Origin: an uncultured Lachnospiraceae bacterium | GTDB taxonomy: Bacteria > Bacillota > Clostridia > Lachnospirales > Lachnospiraceae | Reading direction: 5' to 3' | Assembly: GCA_902476265.1 (NCBI GenBank) | Contig: CABSCP010000020.1 | Coordinates: 1 to 64,000, forward strand | Length of the DNA: 64,000 nucleotides | In this document: piece by piece, positions 9,008 to 17,165 of the stretch | How positions within the stretch are numbered: position 1 is the stretch's first letter | Layout: the number at the start of each line of letters is the position of its first letter | Position numbers and translations under genes: made by a program | The notes under the pieces: model-generated | What the model saw: only the letters and a program-made list of their open reading frames with translations | The model's database searches: none | What the model was told of the DNA's origin: nothing

Positions 9008-9620
9008 GTCTGTCTTTTTCTCCTGTATGAAACGTTTTCCTCCCGCAGACCGTCAATGATGGTATCATTCCGGATCCTGCGCGCCGAAACGGGATAGGCG
9101 GCATATACTGCCCCGATCATTAAAATCGTGATAAAAAGAACTTCTTTCAACGGAAACCACGGCCAAAACTCTATAAACGCCACATCCGCTATCCGAAGCA
9201 GAACGGCACACACCCCCAAAATAACGGTCATTCCCGACAGCGCAGGTGAAATTGCCATCCGGATTCCCTCCAGCATCAGCATTTTCCTGATCTGAGACTG
9301 ATCCATTCCCACCGACCTGAGCATCGAAAATTCCTATCAAGAACCCGATCCCGTTAATCATCAGGTTCCTTGCTCTGTTACCCGTCAGATTTTCCAGACG
9401 GTCTTCCTCTTCACTATACACCCTTATATCGTCTTCCGCCAGGTATCCTTTTGCAATATTCCTGATTTCCTTTGTAATCCTGATATCGTCCTCCGGAAGG
9501 GTTTTGGTATCCACTTCAAGCCGGTAGGAAGCGGAAACATATTCGGGATCGAAATTTTTCACAATGGACAGATATCCTCCGTGTACAAGGGCATACGCCC
9601 CTCGTACACGGAGGATATCA
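9004..9620 (-). pseudogene. decayed FtsX-type ABC permease remnant
   Basis: Two overlapping frames encode pieces of one protein. The upstream piece (to about 9562-9620) reads through NLMINGIGFLIGIF; the downstream piece (9004-9324) begins LRSVGMDQSQIRKMLMLEG and ends with a membrane span and a basic tail, typical of the C-terminal end of FtsX/MacB-like permeases. The frame changes near 9325. The front of the gene, and any ATPase, are missing. The remnant stops with TGA overlapping the start of the glycosylase-like gene. Its 5' limit coincides with a long inverted repeat. Confidence 0.78.
9571..9619. repeat. 16-bp perfect inverted repeat at the permease breakpoint
   Basis: GATATCCTCCGTGTAC (9571-9586) and its exact complement GTACACGGAGGATATC (9604-9619) flank a 17-base loop with an inner GGGC/GCCC. 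It lies 14 bases past the GH32 stop, where it could end leftward transcription, but no clean U-run follows on either strand. Confidence 0.75.
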
Positions 9621-9632
9621 ATTTAACGCAAC

Positions 9633-11162
9633 TCATTCTTTAAGGATCAGTTCATAAAAATCGACTTCAAATTCTGCCTTTCCTTTTGCCCCAAACCGGA
9701 TTTCATCCGCCGAAAGCCTGGTGTAGACCAGCCCTGTCATGGCCTGTTCTCCGTCATTTACGAATACTTCCACAGAGTATTTATCCATCACAATCCTAAG
9801 CTTCAGCCTGCCGTTCTGTTTTTTGACATAGGCTGACCGGCAGCACAGGGTATCATGCTGCTGCCCGGAATATCTTCTGTCAAACGTGAGAACACCGGTT
9901 TCCGATTCATAAAAGAGGGACGTTTGAAAGGTATCGTCGGCGGCAAGCGCCACTTCAAAACGTTCATAGTCCCCTTCTTTGATTTCCACCGTCATGTCAA
10001 ACTGCCTGCCCCGGATGCCGGAAACGGTAATCCCTGTCCGGGAACCGCTCTCTTCTTTGGCATCCCTGCCCGGAAGGAAGCTTCCTCCCTCTGCAGTCAC
10101 AGGGCCGCTCTCCACTTTTCTTCCGTAATAATCCGAGAGTTCCCTGACCGGAACCTGGATCAGTCTGCCGTCCCGCAGGGAAAGCTCTCTGGGCAGCGTC
10201 ATCATGCCCGACCATCCAAAGTCTTCCGGCGTCATATAATTATCCCAGTTCTGCAGCCAGCCAATCATGATCCTTCTGCCGTCTGCCGCTTCCAGCGTCT
10301 GGGGCGCGTAGAAATCCGTGCCGTAATCGATCTGAAAGGCCTTTTCTCTCCGAAACTCTTTATTTACCGGATCATAATCCCCAATGAAGTAAACGGAATT
10401 ATTCCCGTTGTGAAATTCCAGCCCTTCCGCTCCCATGAACTGGGGAGAAGTGATCAGTACCTGTCTGCCGTCCAGCGGGAAAAAATCGGGACACTCCCAC
10501 ATCTTTCCGTACCGGTTCTGACTGCGGTCCAGGATTTTCACAAATTTCCAGTCGTCTATGCTTTCCGCGCCAAAAAGGGCAATCTGCCCGCTGCCGTCAC
10601 TGTCCAGACTTCCCACCACGGCATAAAAGGTATTTCCCTCTTTCCATATTTTCGGATCCCTGAAATCGACGAAAGAACTTCCCTCCGGCAGCATATCCGC
10701 CGTGATCACCGGATTGCAGGCCTCCTTTTCATAACGGATTCCGTCTCCTGTCGCAATGCTCTGGGTCTGCCGGACGATTCTGCCGCCTTCCGCCTCTTCC
10801 TCCCTCACACTGGTATACATCAGAATGTGCTTTCCGTCCGCTTCCACAGCCGATCCCGAAAAGCATCCCTGCCCGTCATATTCCGTATCGGGCGCCAGCG
10901 CACAGGGCAGCTGTTCCCAGGTGATAAAATCTTTTGTCTTACAGTGGCCCCAATGCATGGGGCCCCAGTGTACACTGTAAGGATGGTATTGATAAAACAG
11001 ATGGTATTCTCCCTGAAAGAGGGAAAATCCGTTGGGATCGTTGATCCAGCCTATAGGCGGCGTCACATGGAAATCAGGCTTTGTTTTTTGTAAAATCTGT
11101 TTTCCTTTTTCGGCCTCATAGGCGACCGCCTCTTTCAGTTTCGCGGATAAATTTTCTTTCAT
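9633..11162 (-). CDS. glycoside hydrolase family 32 (sucrose/fructan beta-fructosidase)
   Basis: A 509-residue GH32 enzyme that cleaves terminal beta-fructosyl bonds of sucrose, sucrose-6-phosphate or fructo-oligosaccharides. The three catalytic residues are in place: nucleophile Asp in WINDPNG near residue 38, the transition-state Asp in FRDPKIW, and the acid/base Glu in WECPDF. The C-terminal third is the GH32 beta-sandwich. There is no signal peptide, so it acts on imported sugar in the cytoplasm. The ATG at 11162 was chosen over GTG at 11168 because GAGG ends 5 bases before it. It is the last gene of the LacI-controlled uptake operon; because the transporter is an ABC type rather than PTS, non-phosphorylated substrates are favoured. 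Confidence 0.92.
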   Translation of the reverse strand: MKENLSAKLKEAVAYEAEKGKQILQKTKPDFHVTPPIGWINDPNGFSLFQGEYHLFYQYHPYSVHWGPMHWGHCKTKDFITWEQLPCALAPDTEYDGQGCFSGSAVEADGKHILMYTSVREEEAEGGRIVRQTQSIATGDGIRYEKEACNPVITADMLPEGSSFVDFRDPKIWKEGNTFYAVVGSLDSDGSGQIALFGAESIDDWKFVKILDRSQNRYGKMWECPDFFPLDGRQVLITSPQFMGAEGLEFHNGNNSVYFIGDYDPVNKEFRREKAFQIDYGTDFYAPQTLEAADGRRIMIGWLQNWDNYMTPEDFGWSGMMTLPRELSLRDGRLIQVPVRELSDYYGRKVESGPVTAEGGSFLPGRDAKEESGSRTGITVSGIRGRQFDMTVEIKEGDYERFEVALAADDTFQTSLFYESETGVLTFDRRYSGQQHDTLCCRSAYVKKQNGRLKLRIVMDKYSVEVFVNDGEQAMTGLVYTRLSADEIRFGAKGKAEFEVDFYELILKE

Positions 11163-11191
11163 ATACACCTCGTCTTTTTATTGTCTGTCTC

Positions 11192-12859
11192 TCAGCTGTT
11201 TGATCCTTCGAGGTAAGCATCCAGATATTTCTGTTTGATTTCCAGATATTTCTGAAGGCCGTATTCATCCAGCTTTTTCAGATATTCGTCCCAGCCTTCT
11301 TCCACGCCGCCGTTCATGATCCAGTCTGCCTTCATCTGCTCGGTATATTTTTTCAGATCCGTTTCATACTGGTTTAAAGCATCCGCATCTTCCTGGCTGG
11401 TGAAAACATTGGGATATACATACTCTTCGATCATATCCGGCACATAAATTTCCCTGATCCAATCCAGTCTGTACTGTGCATCATCCGGGCAGGTCACATA
11501 GGTTCCGTAATAATCATTTAAAATTGCCAGGGGGCCGTTTACCGACTGGGCCTGTCTCACTTCAACAGGAGATTCCGTTCCCAGATCCATGTGCTTTAAC
11601 ATGGGTTCTCCGCTCTCATTTTCGGACATTTCAAAAATATTGAACTTTCCTTCCTCCCCATAAGTTCCCCAGTTATTCTGAGGGGACTGGAGAGGCGCAT
11701 ACATCTGATCCAGCCATTTTGCGGCCAGCGCTGTATCCTTACAATTACTGGTCAGCACACACCGTCCTCTGTCAAATCCACTGGTAGCGGAACCGCTCTG
11801 CCGGCACACGCTCTTCATACCTGTAGGTCCGGTCAGCGCCGGGAGAGGAATATAATCTTCCAGGTTAGAACCGATATTGGCCGCATCCCAGGTGAAAAAC
11901 AGACCGTATCTGTCCGCTTTTCCTTTTGACACGAAGGTACCCCAATCCTGGGTAAATCCTTCCGGATCCATCACGCCCGCCTCATATAATTCGTGGAGCC
12001 ATACAATCGCTTCTTTATAACCTTCCTGCGCAGCTGTCCAGATTACTTTTTTATCATTGGTCACTGCGATATGGTCGGGCACATCACCATAACCTTCGCC
12101 GAATGCTCCCATCAGTTCATGCAGATCCTCATTTCCTCCGTTAATGATAAAGGACATGGGAATGGTCTGGCCGTTTCCTGCAGGATCTTTTCCCTTAAAT
12201 GTTTTTAAAACCGTTTCCAACTCTTCTGTTGTTTTGGGAACTTCCAGCCCCAGTTCATCCAGCCACTTTTTATTGATGAAAGGCATGCCGCCGATGGACT
12301 GGATCGCTTCCTTTCCTTCTCCCAGCTGTTCAATCCAGGGAAAAGCATAAATATGCCCGTCCGGTGCGGTGCACATCGTCCTGTATTCCGGATACTGTTC
12401 AAAGACTGCTCTCAGGTTTGGCATATAATTGTCAATCAACTCCTCCACCGGAATGATCACTCCCTGTTTTGCATAGCGGAGGAGGTCATAATTGGACATA
12501 TTGGCGTTAAAAAGACCGTCTGGAAGACTCTTTGCCTGGGAAAGAGCCAGATTCTTTTTATCATTGAACTGGTCTTCCACAAAGCAGGTCCAATTGATAT
12601 GTACGTTTGTGGCTTCCTCCATCCTCTGAAAAATCATTCTCTCATTCGGGTTCTGTGTGGAATTGGCAGGCGCGCTGGTGATGAAAGAAAGCTCCGCTTT
12701 TTCTTCCAGAGGGAACGTAATTTCCTTTACCTGACCGTTTTCATCCAGCCCTGTGGTATTGGCGGTTCCGGCGGCAGTATCCCCACAGGCTGTCATGGAA
12801 ATAACAGTTACCGCTGCCAGGGTGAGTGCCATGATTTGTTTCAAAAAGTTTTTTTTCAT
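11192..12859 (-). CDS. extracellular solute-binding lipoprotein of a carbohydrate ABC importer
   Basis: A 555-residue lipoprotein. The N-terminus has a basic region, a hydrophobic core and a lipobox ending MTAC, with Cys at about residue 25. Length and sequence style match the large LipO/family-1 substrate-binding proteins that partner LplB/LplC-type permeases. It captures the sugar outside the membrane and hands it to the two permeases encoded upstream. With a GH32 hydrolase next in the operon, sucrose or short fructans are the likely cargo. The operon lacks an ATPase. Confidence 0.9.
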   Translation of the reverse strand: MKKNFLKQIMALTLAAVTVISMTACGDTAAGTANTTGLDENGQVKEITFPLEEKAELSFITSAPANSTQNPNERMIFQRMEEATNVHINWTCFVEDQFNDKKNLALSQAKSLPDGLFNANMSNYDLLRYAKQGVIIPVEELIDNYMPNLRAVFEQYPEYRTMCTAPDGHIYAFPWIEQLGEGKEAIQSIGGMPFINKKWLDELGLEVPKTTEELETVLKTFKGKDPAGNGQTIPMSFIINGGNEDLHELMGAFGEGYGDVPDHIAVTNDKKVIWTAAQEGYKEAIVWLHELYEAGVMDPEGFTQDWGTFVSKGKADRYGLFFTWDAANIGSNLEDYIPLPALTGPTGMKSVCRQSGSATSGFDRGRCVLTSNCKDTALAAKWLDQMYAPLQSPQNNWGTYGEEGKFNIFEMSENESGEPMLKHMDLGTESPVEVRQAQSVNGPLAILNDYYGTYVTCPDDAQYRLDWIREIYVPDMIEEYVYPNVFTSQEDADALNQYETDLKKYTEQMKADWIMNGGVEEGWDEYLKKLDEYGLQKYLEIKQKYLDAYLEGSNS

Positions 12860-12928
12860 GATAAATCTCCTTTTTTATTAACAGGCCTTTTTAAGACCGT
12901 TTTTGAATCCTCTTTCTTTTGTGGAAGG

Positions 12929-13825
12929 TCAGCCCTTTACAGAACCGGCCATAATTCCTTTGTCAAAATATTTTTGGAAGAACGGATACATCACCAGAAG
13001 CGGAATGCTGGATACCACAATTGTGGAATATTTTAAAAGTTCCGCAAGTTTCGCCATTTCCGCCCGGCTTTGGATATCCGCTATCATTCCGGCTTCCGGC
13101 GTATTCTGGATCAGGATGGAACGAAGAACCAGCTGAAGGGGCTGTTTTGCCGCATCGTTTAAATAGATCATTGCATCAAAATATCCGTTCCACATCGCCA
13201 CAAACTGATACAGCGCGAGCACCGCTATGATCGGTTTACAGACCGGCGCGAGTATTCTAAAAAAGTGAGTCACCTCCGAAGCCCCGTCCACGGAAGACGC
13301 TTCCCTCAATTCCCCGGGAATGGACTGGTAATAGGTCCTTGCCAGAATCATATTCCAAATATTAAAGGCATTGGGAAGAATAATCGCCCAAATCGTATTC
13401 AACATATTCAGATTGCTGATCACCAGATAGGTGGGGATCAGACCACCGTTAAAAAACATGGTAATCATAAATAATGTATTGAAAAACTTTTTTCCCACCA
13501 AATTCTGCTTCGACATGGGATAAGCCGCCAACACCGTCACCAGTACGGATATAAAGGTAAAACTCAAGGAATAAAGAATCGCGTTGGCAAATCCCCTCCA
13601 GATCATATTGTTGGAAAGAACCCTTTCATATCCCATCAGTGTCCATTTACTCAAATCCAATGTTAATCCCTGATTGGTTAAAACAGCCGGATCCATAAAC
13701 GAAGCGATCACAACATAGAAAAGAGGGACAATGATCATCAGAACAAAAATGCCAAGCAGCAAATAACCGGTTAGTAAAAGAATTTTATCGGCAGCTGACA
13801 GTCCTTTAAATTTTGTTGTTTTCAT
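12929..13825 (-). CDS. carbohydrate ABC transporter permease (LplC/YtcP-like)
   Basis: A 298-residue membrane protein with six hydrophobic segments. The binding-protein-dependent permease EAA loop is seen as ELREASSVDGASEVTHF about residue 190, and a typical ending, KYFDKGIMAGSVKG, marks the CUT1 sugar-importer class. It forms the channel with the permease encoded 11 bases upstream. Confidence 0.92.
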   Translation of the reverse strand: MKTTKFKGLSAADKILLLTGYLLLGIFVLMIIVPLFYVVIASFMDPAVLTNQGLTLDLSKWTLMGYERVLSNNMIWRGFANAILYSLSFTFISVLVTVLAAYPMSKQNLVGKKFFNTLFMITMFFNGGLIPTYLVISNLNMLNTIWAIILPNAFNIWNMILARTYYQSIPGELREASSVDGASEVTHFFRILAPVCKPIIAVLALYQFVAMWNGYFDAMIYLNDAAKQPLQLVLRSILIQNTPEAGMIADIQSRAEMAKLAELLKYSTIVVSSIPLLVMYPFFQKYFDKGIMAGSVKG

Positions 13826-13836
13826 GTGATTGCCTC

Positions 13837-14787
13837 CTATAATCCCTGTCCGTCATTCATCTTTTCCACCACTTTGTTCACAAAGATCAGAAGGATGACA
13901 TTGATTACCGAGTTAAACAGCCCTACCGCTGTGGAAAATCCGTAGTCCCCGTTTAAAAGACCCATTTTATAAACATAAGTAGCCAAAATTTCCGAAGCCG
14001 GCATATTCAGATCCGTCTGCAGCGCATATGCCTTTTCAAAACCGATACTCATGATATTTCCGGCCTGCAGGATGAACTGAATGACGATGATATCTTTAAT
14101 TGCAGGCAGATCCACATTTTTAATCTGCTGGAAAATATTAGCCCCGTCGATGACTGCCGCTTCGGTCAGCTCCTGACTGGCGTTCGACAGCGCCGCCGTA
14201 TAGAGAATAGAAGCCCAGCCCGCTCCCTGCCAGATGCCGCTGGCAATATAGATTGTCCGGAAAGCGGAGGGCATGGTCATGAAATTGTATTCCTTTCCCA
14301 ACAGCTGATTCACAGGCCCTACCGGAGAAAGAAAAATCCGCACCATACCGCAGAGGACGATCACGGAAATGAAATTCGGCGCATAAATAAGAAGCTGAAT
14401 ATTCTTTTTGATACCTTTCTGCCGTATTCTGTTGAGCAAAAGCGCCAGCAAAATCGGAACGGGAAATCCCCAAAGAAGTCCGTATAAACTGACCTTCAGT
14501 GTGTTGAGCAGATATCCCATGAAATCCGGTGAAGACAGAAATCTCTCAAAATATTTGAACCCTACCCATGGACTCTTTAAAATACCGAGCATAGCGCTGT
14601 AATCCTTAAATGCCAGCAGAACGCCTCCCATTGGCACATACTTAAAAATAATAGTGAGCAAAAATGCTGGAAGTAAGAATATGATATAAAGCTGCCAGTT
14701 TGCTTTCACATATTTTAGCTTTTGCCCTATCCCGCTTTCTCTGCTTTTGGACACCGCTTTTGTTGGAGTGCTCCTCGTTTTTTTCAC
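13837..14787 (-). CDS. carbohydrate ABC transporter permease (LplB/YteP-like)
   Basis: A 316-residue permease with six hydrophobic segments and an EAA loop (ELTEAAVIDGANIFQQI) near residue 215; it is the first gene of the uptake operon. A GTG start at 14787 is chosen because AAAGGAG lies 7 bases upstream. The longer in-frame ATG at 14826 falls inside a LacI-type operator, so it is unlikely to be the true start. The protein opens with a basic, Lys/Arg-rich tail before the first membrane segment. Confidence 0.88.
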   Translation of the reverse strand: MKKTRSTPTKAVSKSRESGIGQKLKYVKANWQLYIIFLLPAFLLTIIFKYVPMGGVLLAFKDYSAMLGILKSPWVGFKYFERFLSSPDFMGYLLNTLKVSLYGLLWGFPVPILLALLLNRIRQKGIKKNIQLLIYAPNFISVIVLCGMVRIFLSPVGPVNQLLGKEYNFMTMPSAFRTIYIASGIWQGAGWASILYTAALSNASQELTEAAVIDGANIFQQIKNVDLPAIKDIIVIQFILQAGNIMSIGFEKAYALQTDLNMPASEILATYVYKMGLLNGDYGFSTAVGLFNSVINVILLIFVNKVVEKMNDGQGL

Positions 14788-14813
14788 TTCTCTGCTCCTT
14801 TCAAATTCTTGCG

Positions 14814-14825
14814 TGTAACGTTTCA
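14814..14825. promoter_or_regulatory. LacI-type operator O1
   Basis: TGTAACGTTTCA, a near-perfect dyad centred on ACGT, lies just upstream of the first permease start. It is the same motif as O2 and O3 in this gap. Confidence 0.72.
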
Positions 14826-14920
14826 TGTACTCTTTTAAAAAATAACAGTCCGTGTACTTTTTTATTTCTTTCCTACACTCGCTGTCGTCGCGCTGTTATA
14901 AAACTTTTTTCGTTTCTGTG

Positions 14921-14932
14921 TGAAACGTTTCA
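14921..14932. promoter_or_regulatory. LacI-type operator O2 (perfect palindrome)
   Basis: TGAAACGTTTCA is fully symmetric. It lies 13 bases downstream of the operon -10 box, so a bound repressor would block initiation or early elongation. Confidence 0.78.
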
Positions 14933-14945
14933 TATCTTTGAACTG

Positions 14946-14975
14946 ATCATACTCCAAAAACTGCTGAAGTGTCAA
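14946..14975 (-). promoter_or_regulatory. promoter of the sugar uptake operon
   Basis: On the minus strand, a consensus -35 TTGACA (14970-14975) and -10 TATGAT (14946-14951) are separated by 18 bases, upstream of operator O2 and the permease gene. Confidence 0.75.
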
Positions 14976-15061
14976 TATATAAACTCTATTTTTTTGTATA
15001 TATCTTATATTTTGTGAAATATATTCAAATATGATTTGCTATTTTTGTGAAATAATCACAG

Positions 15062-15090
15062 TTGTAACGTTTCACAAACAAAGGTAAAAT
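15062..15090 (+). promoter_or_regulatory. LacI gene promoter overlapped by operator O3
   Basis: TTGTAA (15062-15067) and TAAAAT (15085-15090) are 17 bases apart. The operator TGTAACGTTTCA (15063-15074) covers the -35 box, which predicts autorepression. Confidence 0.65.
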
Positions 15091-15149
15091 AGAGAATAAG
15101 CAATCAATGATTTTTAAGTGTTATAGAGGAAAGGGGAATCAAACCTCTG

Positions 15150-16160
15150 ATGAGAAAACAAAATGCTCCCACGATGAAGGATGTTGCCCGTGAGGCGGGC
15201 GTCGCCCTGGGCACCGTATCCAAAGTGATCAATGGAATCCCTGTCGGGGAAGAATATAGAATCAAAGTGGAAGAAGCGATCCGCCGTCTGGATTATGAAG
15301 TGAATACCTATGCCCGCGGCCTGAAGGTTCAGAAATCCAACACGGTGACGCTGATCATTCCTGATACCATCAACCCTTTTTATGCATCCTTCGCCCACTA
15401 TATCGAAAGCGCCCTGTACGAGACAGGCCATTTTATGGTTTTATGCTGCTCTAACGGCATTCTGGAGAAAGAGATTAAATATTTGAATATGGCGACGCAG
15501 AACCAGTCGGACGGTGTCATCGCCCTCACGTATAACGATATCGGCAGATATGTGCCCCGGGATCTTCCCCTGATATCCTTCGACAGAATTTGTGATAATA
15601 ATTTTACGCCCATCGTGGCTTCCGACAACTTTGCCGGCGGTGTCCTCGCCACCAAAAAACTGCTGGAATGCGGCTGCAGACGTCCTGCCTTCATCACCTT
15701 TAACTCCCCCTATCCGGGAGAGGCCGACAAGAGAATGGACGGCTATCTTCACGCCTGCAGCGTCCACGGCATCAAGCCTGTCTTTCTGTGTGAAAAAAGC
15801 GGCGTGGATATGTATGAGGCCATCACCGCTTTTATCAACGCTCATAGGGGCACGGACGGAAAACCTGAGTTTGACGGTATTTTTGTCAACACCGACTTTA
15901 ATGCCTATATCACCTGCCGGATTCTTTCCGACATGGGCTTTCAGGTACCCGATGACATCCAGATCATCGGTTTTGACGGTATCCACAAATTCGGTTCGGA
16001 GGATCAGGATCTGTTCGTTTCAAGCATCTGCCAGCCAATTCCCGCTCTGGCACGCACCTGTGTGGACATGGTTCTGGCAAAGGACAGGCAGATCCTGCCC
16101 AGCCTCACACTGCTTCCCGTCACCTACCAGCCCGGGGGCACCACCAAAGATACCCCCTGA
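15150..16160 (+). CDS. LacI-family transcriptional regulator of the sucrose/fructan operon
   Basis: A 336-residue LacI/GalR protein. The DNA-binding helix-turn-helix with hinge occupies residues 9-65 (TMKDVAREAGVALGTVSKVI). The remainder is a periplasmic-binding-protein-like sensor domain with a family-typical DDIQIIGFDG stretch near residue 270. It is transcribed divergently from the uptake operon, with three TGWAACGTTTCA operators in the 362-base gap, so it very probably represses both directions and is released by a sugar or sugar phosphate. The ribosome-binding site (GAGGAAAGGGG) is about 13 bases from the ATG and can pair with CCTCT next to the start, so initiation may be weak. Confidence 0.92.
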   Translation: MRKQNAPTMKDVAREAGVALGTVSKVINGIPVGEEYRIKVEEAIRRLDYEVNTYARGLKVQKSNTVTLIIPDTINPFYASFAHYIESALYETGHFMVLCCSNGILEKEIKYLNMATQNQSDGVIALTYNDIGRYVPRDLPLISFDRICDNNFTPIVASDNFAGGVLATKKLLECGCRRPAFITFNSPYPGEADKRMDGYLHACSVHGIKPVFLCEKSGVDMYEAITAFINAHRGTDGKPEFDGIFVNTDFNAYITCRILSDMGFQVPDDIQIIGFDGIHKFGSEDQDLFVSSICQPIPALARTCVDMVLAKDRQILPSLTLLPVTYQPGGTTKDTP

Positions 16161-16168
16161 CAGAAAAA

Positions 16169-16191
16169 ACCTGCCTCCCGGCAGGTCTTTT
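16169..16191. terminator. bidirectional terminator between LacI and XRE genes
   Basis: Stem ACCTGCC (16169-16175) with GGCAGGT (16180-16186), A-run on the left and CTTTT on the right, between convergent genes. On the minus strand it is followed by TTTTTT. Confidence 0.78.
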
Positions 16192-17055
16192 CTATTTGTA
16201 TCCCAAAATCAGCAGCTTTATGATCCATTCCGGTATCCCGGGATGATTCGTCTGCAGGAAACTTCTCACCGCTTCTCCTGTAGTCAGGTGATCCGTCCGC
16301 ATGGTAAAAGTCCCTTTGGCCTCCTGAGAACCTGCGGCCACATAGGCTGCCGTGGCTACGCCTGTAGCCGCTTCTTTCGCCAGCGCCGCACATCCTGTGG
16401 CATAAATACCGATTGCGGAAACGCCGGCCGCAATGGCTCCCACCGCAACTACTCCTATCGCCAATCCTCCCAAACTGATGACGCCGGCCGACAGCAGGCC
16501 AAGAGAAAAGAGCCCCAGCGAAAAGCCTCCCGCACTGAAAATTCCCAGGCTGAGTAATCCTTTGGAAACCAATCCGATACCGATCACACCGCAGGCATTG
16601 TTGCCGATGGCCACAATTCCTTTTGCCTTCGTACCAAATCCCATCGCCAGACCCGAAGCCGGAATCCAATCTCTGTAAAATTTTGTATGGATATGTACCA
16701 ACGGCAATCCGAATAATGTTTTTTCACTTTTATATTCATACTCCCGGATCATATCTTTTTTTTCCGCTTCCAGCTTTTCCAGCCTTTCCAGAAGGCGCTG
16801 CTGGGTCTCATTCAGTTCATTCCCCTTTTTTTCTAAAGAGATTGCATTTCTTTCCTCTATCTGATCTTTTACCAGATAATCTACTGTCACATCAAAAATT
16901 TCTGAAAGCTGGATCAGCTTCGACAGCTCCGGCATGGATGCCCCCGCTTCCCATTTGCTGACGGACTGTCTGGAAACTCCCAGGCAATAAGAAAGCTGTT
17001 CCTGGGAATATCCCTTTTCCTTCCTGAGTTCAACCAATTTGTCACAAAATTTCAT
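16192..17055 (-). CDS. XRE-family regulator with C-terminal glycine pentad-repeat domain
   Basis: A 287-residue protein. Residues 1-63 form a Cro/CI-type helix-turn-helix (YSQEQLSYCLGVSRQSVSKWE), followed by a predicted coiled coil around residues 70-110 rich in Glu, Lys and Leu. Residues 141-221 contain glycine at exactly every fifth position (17 in a row), in units of the form G-x-hydrophobic-Ser/Ala-hydrophobic. Charged residues are almost absent there. The regularity suggests a beta-solenoid or a tightly packed membrane or oligomer domain; I know no assigned function. AAAGGGG precedes the start. Target genes are unknown. Confidence 0.85.
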   Translation of the reverse strand: MKFCDKLVELRKEKGYSQEQLSYCLGVSRQSVSKWEAGASMPELSKLIQLSEIFDVTVDYLVKDQIEERNAISLEKKGNELNETQQRLLERLEKLEAEKKDMIREYEYKSEKTLFGLPLVHIHTKFYRDWIPASGLAMGFGTKAKGIVAIGNNACGVIGIGLVSKGLLSLGIFSAGGFSLGLFSLGLLSAGVISLGGLAIGVVAVGAIAAGVSAIGIYATGCAALAKEAATGVATAAYVAAGSQEAKGTFTMRTDHLTTGEAVRSFLQTNHPGIPEWIIKLLILGYK

Positions 17056-17165
17056 TTTATATATGCCCCTTTCTTCCTTCTGGTATCCATACTATTCTGT
17101 CCTGTACTTTCAGGCAAGAAAACAGCACCTTGCAATTTGTCAACCTGTGGTTGCATCCCTTACTT

